Positions 30,295-33,818 of a stretch of DNA of 33,818 nt are shown here, piece after piece (position 1 is the first letter of the stretch; every line of letters begins with the position of its first letter). Source of the stretch: CAZHUN01 sp043801115 (GTDB lineage Archaea; Iainarchaeota; Iainarchaeia; Iainarchaeales; UBA10191). The DNA lies in the NCBI GenBank assembly GCA_043801115.1, contig JAZDMJ010000028.1, positions 1 through 33,818 of the forward strand. Direction: 5' to 3'. The notes beneath the pieces were generated by a model. That model was not told the DNA's origin. It saw nothing but the letters and a program-made list of their open reading frames with translations, and made no database searches. The position numbers and the translations under genes were made by a program.

Positions 30295-30394
30295 TGAGTT
30301 CACGTTTTGGTAAAATTGTGAGCTGGCATATGGACCCGGTGTAAGAGTTCCTCAAACAAATTTCAAGGAACGATCTTGACCTTCCATTGTTGTT

Positions 30395-30640
30395 TTAGAG
30401 GTGATCTCTTACGCTCCACGATCCAGCGTGAACAAGCGCAGGTTTGGACAAACGAGTTATAGTCCATTCGTTTGCTTTTTGGCCGGGCGCTTGCCAGAGG
30501 CCGTCGTAGCTGCATCCTTTTCAGGACAACCGAATTGTCCTGCCAGCTCGAAACCAAACTTGTCCTTTTCCCCTATTACGCTTTTCCTTTTCGGATTTCG
30601 AACCTTTTCACCCCGCTTCCAAGTTTTCCTCTAAGCATCT
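30395..30640 (-). ncRNA. Unidentified structured RNA of about 240 nt
   Basis: On minus, TTAGAGG (30634-30628) pairs with CCTCTAA (30401-30395), closing the whole region. Inside are an 8-bp perfect hairpin CAGGACAA/TTGTCCTG (30542-30522), a 7-bp hairpin CAAACGA/TCGTTTG (30474-30449) and a GGCC-type hairpin near 30480-30500. The TATA box at 30663-30671, shared with the rubrerythrin gene, would start it near 30640. No frame codes well through it. A further hairpin (GTTCCT/AGGAAC) follows near 30350-30375. It may be a known RNA (RNase P or SRP RNA) in diverged form, but the signature motifs are not visible to me. Confidence 0.4.
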
Positions 30641-30662
30641 TTTAGTGCTGCAAAAAGCGCGG

Positions 30663-30671
30663 CTTTAAATT
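30663..30671. promoter_or_regulatory. TATA box between the RNA candidate and rubrerythrin
   Basis: CTTTAAATT lies 23-31 bases before the rubrerythrin ATG; its complement also reads as a TATA box for the minus-strand RNA candidate. Confidence 0.5.
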
Positions 30672-30693
30672 CGTTTTTCCCCTTCTCTCTCAA

Positions 30694-31248
30694 ATGGCCG
30701 AATTCGCCCAAGTGGACTTGTCCAAATTTCCCAAAACGCGCGAGTGTTTGGAAAAGGCCTTTGCGGGCGAGAGCCAGGCGCGGAATAAATACATTTACTT
30801 TGCGAACGTCTCCCGCAAAGCCGGCTTTGAGCAAATCGCCGCCCTTTTTGAAGAGACGGCCGCGAACGAGCAAGAGCACGCGAAAGTGTTTTTCAAACTC
30901 TTGCAGGGCATTTCAGACACGCCCGCAAACTTGCTGAAAGCAGCAGAGGGCGAAAAATTCGAATGGGGCACATTGTATCCCGGATTTGCCTCTGTCGCCC
31001 AACAAGAAGGCTTTGCCGAAGCTGCGACCGCTTTTCGAGAAATCGCCAAAGTCGAACAGCACCACGAACAACGCTATCGAAAACTTCTTGAAAATGTAAA
31101 AACCGAGCACGTGTTCAAAAAAGATTCAAAAACAAAGTGGAAGTGCCGCAATTGCGGTTATATATTCGAAGGCGCTCAAGCACCCGCATTGTGCCCCGCG
31201 TGCAGGCACGCGCAGAACTTTTTCGAACTATTGGACGACAATTTTTGA
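30694..31248 (+). CDS. Rubrerythrin
   Basis: The 184-residue protein has a ferritin-like four-helix domain with the paired diiron ligands 'AFAGESQARNKYIYFA' and 'AANEQEHAKVF' and the second pair 'AQQEGFAEAATAFREIAKVEQHHEQRY', followed by a C-terminal rubredoxin-like zinc/iron site 'WKCRNCGYIFEG..APALCPACRH' (CxxC, CxxC). This is the classic rubrerythrin order. It reduces hydrogen peroxide in anaerobes with electrons passed through the rubredoxin site, protecting oxygen-sensitive enzymes. Leaderless start downstream of a TATA box; single gene. Confidence 0.95.
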   Translation: MAEFAQVDLSKFPKTRECLEKAFAGESQARNKYIYFANVSRKAGFEQIAALFEETAANEQEHAKVFFKLLQGISDTPANLLKAAEGEKFEWGTLYPGFASVAQQEGFAEAATAFREIAKVEQHHEQRYRKLLENVKTEHVFKKDSKTKWKCRNCGYIFEGAQAPALCPACRHAQNFFELLDDNF

Positions 31249-31284
31249 AATCGTGTTTGTTTTATTCTTGCGCCATTGATTTTT

Positions 31285-32025
31285 TTACGCGTGCTGCCAT
31301 GCTACGCTAAAACTGGTTCCATTGTTGGACAGCGCGGACGGAATTGCTTTGTTGTAGTCCCGCGTTCCCATGATGATGGCGTCCTTTTTCCACGCGCTGT
31401 TCGAAATGCTTCCAATTGTGCTTCCCGAAGTAGCGCTCGAGTTGAAAAAAGAAACAGTTCCAAAGTTGGCAAGGGGCAATACTCCCCCGCTCGAGGGCGC
31501 TTCTGCAATCCATTCCGCGGAAGTTCGCTTTGCGCTTGGACTGGATTGGATGGTGGAAAACGAAGCGCCCGAGTTCTGGTCTGTAATGGTGAGTTGGAAT
31601 TTTTTGTTGGCCAAAAACTGGACTTCGGCGTTGATGACGTCTCCCGGGCGAACACTCATTGAAATATATACTGGATATTTAGGGTACATTTCATACCACG
31701 CATCATACACTGCACTCCCGTTCGAACAGTCCGAATCCGTTCCGATTTGTTCCACAGTATTGGACGAATAGCCGTCAATTCCCACCCAGTACGAAGAATA
31801 CGAAGTGGGAGTGGTACTACAATCGACTGCGGGAACAATCCAGCTTCCTTTCACGTCCGAAAAAGTCTGCGCTTTCGAAAGGGGCAACACCGCATACCCT
31901 CCCCAGTTCGAACTCGTCGAATCTTTGACGTGAATGCGCGGCGCGCTTTGCAAGGGCGCGGCCCAAACACTTCCCGCCAGCAACAGCGCCAACACCAAAA
32001 CCAACAACAATCCAACCCGCTTCAT
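31285..32025 (-). CDS. Secreted glutamic (G1, eqolisin-like) peptidase
   Basis: ATG 32025 is chosen because the TATA-like element (32046-32057) predicts a start near 32027 and the chain then begins with a signal peptide (MKRVGLLLVLVLALLLAGS..). The 246-residue product has the G1 pattern 'SNWGGYAVLP', 'VKGSWIVPAVDC', 'YSSYWVGIDGYSSNTVEQIGTDSDC' (the Gln of this family) and 'TSAEWIAEAPSSGG' (the catalytic Glu). G1 enzymes are acid endopeptidases, best known in fungi and with some bacterial and archaeal members. It would act outside the cell, perhaps to feed on proteins of a host or community. The full catalytic pair is present. Confidence 0.85.
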   Translation of the reverse strand: MKRVGLLLVLVLALLLAGSVWAAPLQSAPRIHVKDSTSSNWGGYAVLPLSKAQTFSDVKGSWIVPAVDCSTTPTSYSSYWVGIDGYSSNTVEQIGTDSDCSNGSAVYDAWYEMYPKYPVYISMSVRPGDVINAEVQFLANKKFQLTITDQNSGASFSTIQSSPSAKRTSAEWIAEAPSSGGVLPLANFGTVSFFNSSATSGSTIGSISNSAWKKDAIIMGTRDYNKAIPSALSNNGTSFSVAWQHA

Positions 32026-32186
32026 GTACAAAAACAACATCCGACCTTTTATTTAACGCTTTTGGATTTTTGCGCATTCGCCGATTGCCGAACTCCCGCG
32101 CGCGTTTTTAAACGGTTCGAGTTTGCGAAAAGGGTATGGGTGCGTATGATCGTTCGAAAGATTTCTATTTGTAGATTTCGCCCTTG

Positions 32187-32489
32187 GTGGTTTTGCGGGC
32201 GAAGTATATATTGAACGACGTTTCGGGCGGTTTGGAAAAGTTCCGATTGCGCGTGTTCATCCGGATGGGCTTGAAAGAGTTCGACTTTTACCGCGTGGAC
32301 AACTCGCTGACGGGCCGATACCACGAAGATCTTCTCTACAAGAATCCCCCGCTCAAGCACCGAATACTGCCCTTTGAAAGCGAAAACGTGTGGGAAATTT
32401 ACCGCTTTTGCAAACAGCGCATCTATGACAACTGGCCTTCCTGGCTTTCGGCCTTTCAAAAAAACGCGCAAGAGAAAGGATTTATATAA
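32187..32489 (+). CDS. TumE-like (DUF6516) toxin
   Basis: The start is uncertain: GTG 32187 is used, TTG 32184 is also possible, and a stop lies just upstream. The roughly 100-residue product ('LRVFIRMGLKEFDFYRVDNSLTGRYHEDLLY..LKHRILPF' then 'VWEIYRFCKQRIYDNW') resembles the TumE/DUF6516 family in its YRVDN..H core. TumE toxins pair with a downstream HTH antitoxin TumA, and here an HTH gene follows 31 bases later. Toxicity and target are inferred. The TATA box of the next gene (32480-32490) overlaps its end. Confidence 0.6.
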   Translation: MVLRAKYILNDVSGGLEKFRLRVFIRMGLKEFDFYRVDNSLTGRYHEDLLYKNPPLKHRILPFESENVWEIYRFCKQRIYDNWPSWLSAFQKNAQEKGFI

Positions 32490-32520
32490 CCTTTATGTTA
32501 TACATTTCTAGGTGGAATGG

Positions 32521-32939
32521 ATGAAACACTGGGAATTGAGTATTGTAGTGGGCAAGGATTTGGAAGACTTTGACGCGGACGTGGTTCGCGAAGTGCGCGA
32601 AAAAAAGTCGAGCGGAAGAACAAGTACGCGTTCTATTTTTCCTCTTTTGAAGACTTGTTTTCGGTTTTGTCTCCCGCCAAGCTCGAACTCTTGCGCCATT
32701 TGATGCATGGGAGAGTTGTTTCCGTTTCCCGCCTTTCCAAAGAACTGGGCCGCCCCCAGCCTTCCGTCTCCCGCGATTTGGCCTTTTTGAAACACTCCGA
32801 ACTCGTCGAATTGAAAAAGAAGGGCCGAACAGTAGAAGTGCACAGCGGCATTTCCGGCTTCCGCTTGGAAGTACCCCTATCACGCGCCGTACAACCCCCG
32901 ACGCACGCCAAACAACGCATCGCCGTTCCCGCGCGCTAG
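32521..32939 (+). CDS. TumA-like HTH antitoxin interrupted by a -1 frameshift at A-AAA-AAG
   Basis: ATG 32521 follows AGGTGGA and encodes 'MKHWELSIVVGKDLEDFDAD', ending at 32703 in its own frame. From 32607 onward the -1 frame reads 'VERKNKYAFYFSSFEDLFSV' and continues into a full winged helix ('LSPAKLELLRHLMHGRVVSV', 'SRLSKELGRPQPSVSRDLAFLKHSELVELKKKGR') to 32939. The two parts fit one TumA-type protein of about 139 residues. The junction is the run of seven A followed by G at 32600-32607, in frame as A AAA AAG. It is either a real mutation, a base missing in the assembly, or a programmed frameshift. Confidence 0.6.
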
Positions 32940-33024
32940 CCCTCGAATTCGAACGTAATTTTAAACAGGGTTTAGTTAATTGACTTTTGTGCAAGCAGTC
33001 CTTTTGCTTTTTTTATTGGCTAAA

Positions 33025-33186
33025 TTAATTTTTGCAATCGCACGAGCAGTCGGCGCAGTCGCAACAATCGCATTGGCCGCAGTCTCCACAATCGCAAGAG
33101 GGGCCAAATTTTGGGTGGTTTAACGTAATGATTTCTGCTTCTGTGTGTTTGCCTTTGCGTTTGCTTAACAATTTGGATGCGTACAT
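33025..33186 (-). CDS. 53-residue Cys-rich peptide, candidate RiPP precursor
   Basis: The ATG at 33186 lies 15 bases after the stop of the radical SAM gene. The first 30 residues ('MYASKLLSKRKGKHTEAEII' and 'TLNHPKFGPS') are leader-like and carry no cysteine. The last 23 hold ten Cys and six Asp: residues 31-51 read as CDCGDCGQCDCC followed by DCADCSCDC, then KN. The Cys-Asp alternation, the Cys-free leader and the adjacent SPASM enzyme are the marks of a peptide that is modified after translation. It could also simply bind metal. No homologue is known to me. Confidence 0.65.
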   Translation of the reverse strand: MYASKLLSKRKGKHTEAEIITLNHPKFGPSCDCGDCGQCDCCDCADCSCDCKN

Positions 33187-33201
33187 GTCTTCTCAATTTC
33201 T

Positions 33202-33818
33202 TTACTTGTTTGTTCCACTATTTAAGTATTTCGGCGGTTTGGCGCTTTTCTGGTATATGGGTGGCAGTTGCAAGTCGTTGACGCCACCTTGAATGAATTG
33301 TTCTGGGTCGAACAGCATCCATAAAAACGGGCAACCACCAATGCATCTGCCCCAAAAATGGCAATCTTTGCATGCTTTTGCCGGATACTTCCAAAGTTCT
33401 TTTGAAAACTGGTTGTGCATTTTTTCCTTCCACTCTTGCGCAAATTTTCCTTTCATTGCAAATTTGCCGTTTTGGTCCATTGCATTGAATAGCGGCGTGT
33501 CAACATAGTGCGTGCAAGGTAGTACGTTTCCGTTTGGCTCAAAAGCCACACCTGTTCCATAATAGGTGTGACATTGGTAGGTACTTGAAATGGTCTGGTC
33601 TTCCAACATCTCTTTGAGGACGCTTTTTTCGAACAGGCAATAAGGGAGAGTGGCGAAGAAGGAAACGTGAATTCCTTCTTTCTTGAGCTCGCGATAGGCC
33701 TTGGCTGCGGCGGTAGCGCACGTTTTTGGGTCCAAACTGTACGAGCTTGCAACTTCGCCCTTTTCAATGGATGGAAGGCTGAAATTGTACAAAATACTTT
33801 TTACTCCCAATTTTGCAA
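33202..33818 (-). CDS. Radical SAM/SPASM peptide maturase, C-terminal part
   Basis: The gene runs off the window end, so the CxxxCxxC cluster is not seen. The remaining 205 residues contain the last part of the SAM barrel and a SPASM domain. It reads 'CHTYYGTGVAFEPNGNVLPC', in which a Cys and Gly start and 'PNGNVLPC' closes the first half, then 'CKDCHFWGRCIGGCP', the CxxCx5CxxxC site. These bind extra iron-sulfur clusters in peptide- and protein-modifying radical SAM enzymes (sactipeptide, ranthipeptide and anaerobic sulfatase-maturase relatives). The adjacent Cys-rich peptide is the likely substrate. The identification of SPASM is firm; the substrate is inferred. Confidence 0.85.
   Translation of the reverse strand, partial: AKLGVKSILYNFSLPSIEKGEVASSYSLDPKTCATAAAKAYRELKKEGIHVSFFATLPYCLFEKSVLKEMLEDQTISSTYQCHTYYGTGVAFEPNGNVLPCTHYVDTPLFNAMDQNGKFAMKGKFAQEWKEKMHNQFSKELWKYPAKACKDCHFWGRCIGGCPFLWMLFDPEQFIQGGVNDLQLPPIYQKSAKPPKYLNSGTNK

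Noticed and set aside
30104..30355. Longer basic frame overlapping the 50-residue basic protein
   Set aside because: It is the frame-shifted reading of the same Lys codons; the chosen frame has a proper start, a compact end and no dependence on the RNA-like upstream region.
30395..30640. Firm call of RNase P RNA or SRP RNA
   Set aside because: I cannot find the conserved P4 strands (GAGGAAAGTCC-like) or the SRP54-binding loop, so it stays unidentified.
33032..33292. Plus frame opposite the Cys-rich peptide
   Set aside because: Its start is the Ser/Gln/His mirror of the Cys/Asp codons on minus, and it has no ribosome binding site or family.

Overview
The window reads as archaeal chromosome, most plausibly from a small-genome DPANN-type lineage (the lineage is inference; there is no rRNA gene here). 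Evidence: five of seven tRNA genes carry an intron at the canonical archaeal position after base 37; most genes have a TATA-like box 25-35 bases before a leaderless start, while downstream operon genes carry GGTGA or GGAGG ribosome binding sites; and diphthamide ligase, a HerA/VirB4-type ATPase, rubrerythrin and a ribbon-helix-helix/RelE module are present. Genes are packed tightly on both strands.

Layout. 2-3685: 3' part of a large fibronectin-III surface protein. 3731-4040: tRNA-Ser(CGA) with a 125-nt intron and a hairpin repeat element. 4038-5287: YkgJ-type cysteine cluster protein and a Yip1-like membrane protein. 5314-9191 (minus): three-gene unit of a 1040-aa HerA-like ATPase, a TBP-like small protein and a secreted protein. 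9280-10186: possible ncRNA, tRNA-Trp with intron, HD-domain phosphohydrolase. 10221-12408 (minus): RelE-like toxin and antitoxin, orphan tRNA 3' fragment (on plus), AlkD-like protein, IMPase-family phosphatase, tRNA-Ala(CGC) with intron. 12426-13345: second hairpin element, small zinc peptide, structured RNA candidate, unknown 100-aa protein. 13416-15556: tRNA-Ser(TGA), NO VEIN/DUF3883-like protein, membrane protein, MazG-like protein, tRNA-Ser(GGA). 15562-17115: diphthine-ammonia ligase, LAGLIDADG endonuclease, tRNA-Leu(GAG). 17120-20703: amino acid permease, a shortened IucA/IucC-type synthetase and a divergent TrmB-like regulator. 20704-22077 (minus): basic protein, second toxin/antitoxin pair with a 17-residue Lys/Cys peptide, tRNA-Arg. 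22126-28202: HDAC-family amidohydrolase, ArgRS, membrane protein, long RelA/SpoT homologue, SerRS. 28206-31248: YdjM-like hydrolase, CAP-domain protein, small proteins, a structured RNA candidate, rubrerythrin. 31285-32939: secreted G1 (glutamic) peptidase and a TumE/TumA-like toxin-antitoxin pair whose antitoxin is frameshifted. 33025-33818 (minus): a radical SAM/SPASM maturase (cut by the window end) followed by a 53-residue peptide with ten cysteines.

The best candidate for an undescribed system is the last locus: a SPASM enzyme 15 bases upstream of a Cys/Asp-patterned peptide looks like a ribosomally made, post-translationally modified peptide (RiPP) cassette. A second theme is the tRNA genes: two families of homologous introns are shared between different tRNAs, a hairpin element recurs inside introns and beside tRNAs, tRNA-Ala and tRNA-Ser(GGA) share an almost identical 23-base 5' leader, and two protein genes start 5 and 19 bases after a tRNA 3' end. 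A third is unusual enzymes for an archaeon: an RSH protein with intact hydrolase but eroded synthetase motifs, and an NIS-type synthetase lacking its usual N-terminal part.
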